From Actinomyces sp. (lineage in GTDB: Bacteria > Actinomycetota > Actinomycetes > Actinomycetales > Actinomycetaceae): 14,546 nt of DNA. A program made the translations under genes and the position numbers. Shown piece by piece: positions 13,982 to 14,546 of the stretch (its first letter is position 1; every line of letters starts with the position of its first letter). Where the stretch lies: the NCBI GenBank assembly GCA_012837655.1, contig DUQT01000245.1, positions 1 through 14,546 of the forward strand, read 5' to 3'. The notes beneath the pieces were generated by a model. That model saw only the letters and a program-made list of their open reading frames with translations. It was not told where the DNA came from and searched no databases.

Positions 13982-14546
13982 TGTCAACGACTGTCGCAAC
14001 TACGGGTCAAAAGATTCGCAAAGATCGTCCTCGTACTAACTGGTGGGCAACGGCTCTACTGGTAGTGCTGTCTTTAACTATCCTGGTTCCACTTTATTTC
14101 GCGTTTGTAACAGCGTTTAAGACTGCGCCGGAGCTTGCTGAATCAGGATTCGCGCTCCCTTCAAGCTTTAACCTGGATAACTTTCGAGAAGCTTGGCGGT
14201 TGACGAGCTTCCCTTCTCGGTTGATGACTTCGGCCGTAGTAACTGTGGGAGCAGTTGTACTAACTCTGCTGACGAACTCCATGGTGGCCTACGCAATTTC
14301 GCGTAACATGAACAGGCCGGGATTCAAGGCTCTGTACTACTTCTTCATTTCAGCGTTGTTCGTTCCGTTCCCAATCATCATGCTTCCAGTGGTGAAGGAA
14401 ACCGCGATACTTGGAATAGATAACGAGGCCGGTCTTATTCTGCTGTACACGGTTTATGGGTTGGCGCTCAATATTCTTATGTATACGTCTTACCTGAAGT
14501 CGGTACCGGAAGAACTGGAGGAATCAGCGCGTATTGACGGCGCGTC
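13981..14546 (+). CDS. ABC sugar transporter permease, MsmG/MalG type (partial, cut by window end)
   Basis: The first 188 residues are present and the frame is open to the end of the window. A basic N-terminus (KIRKDRPR) is followed by a first helix at about 22-45, then VTAFKTAPELAESGFALP and FNLDNFREAW, the usual MalG/MsmG arrangement. Further helices lie near 82-105, 117-138 and 150-170. The EAA loop begins at VPEELEESARIDGA (175-188) just before the cut. It starts at the ATG overlapping the stop of the preceding permease and is its heterodimer partner. No ATPase gene is visible before the window ends; importers of this group often share a separately encoded MsmK/MsiK-type ATPase. Confidence 0.92.
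   Translation, partial: MSTTVATTGQKIRKDRPRTNWWATALLVVLSLTILVPLYFAFVTAFKTAPELAESGFALPSSFNLDNFREAWRLTSFPSRLMTSAVVTVGAVVLTLLTNSMVAYAISRNMNRPGFKALYYFFISALFVPFPIIMLPVVKETAILGIDNEAGLILLYTVYGLALNILMYTSYLKSVPEELEESARIDGA

Overview
The window looks like chromosomal DNA of a moderately GC-rich actinobacterium. The order Tad pilus genes, prfB, ftsE, ftsX, a secreted coiled-coil M23 peptidase, then smpB is the actinobacterial core arrangement, and GTG starts and RBS-poor starts fit the same group. A member of the Actinomycetaceae or a relative is my best guess. That is inference from gene order and protein style, and I cannot name a species.

Layout. (1) Positions 1-668 are the end of a Tad/Flp pilus locus: the last codons of one gene and a complete TadG-like gene. 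(2) Positions 687-5372 are a tight forward block: release factor 2 (prfB), the division ABC complex ftsE/ftsX, the likely FtsEX-controlled peptidoglycan hydrolase, and the trans-translation protein smpB. A perfect 14-bp palindrome resembling a LacI/PurR-type operator lies in front of smpB. (3) Positions 5373-8407 are an accessory-looking stretch. It holds a very small basic protein gene, a DUF1801 iron-chaperone-like gene and a divergent MogA/MoaB-like gene, all on the minus strand, then a forward six-TM DUF6688-type membrane protein. No ssrA (tmRNA) gene is visible beside smpB. (4) Positions 8408-14546 are an alpha-galactoside locus: a minus-strand ROK-family regulator, and facing away from it a GH36 alpha-galactosidase, a sugar-binding lipoprotein and two MsmF/MsmG-type permeases. 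The second permease runs off the window end.

How it works together. FtsE/FtsX probably transmits ATP hydrolysis across the membrane to the M23 enzyme at the septum. The ROK protein probably controls the alpha-galactosidase/ABC importer operon through three similar 9-bp palindromes (TTGYNRCAA) in the divergent intergenic region, one of them inside the promoter spacer. The importer would bring in raffinose- or melibiose-like sugars for intracellular cleavage. No ATPase gene is seen for it here.

I see no CRISPR array, insertion sequence, tRNA or rRNA. Nothing here proves a new system. The best leads are the ROK regulator without its zinc and ligand motifs paired with the triple operator, the PurR-box-like palindrome before smpB, the MogA-like protein with an Asp-to-Asn change in its key motif, and the small basic protein gene.
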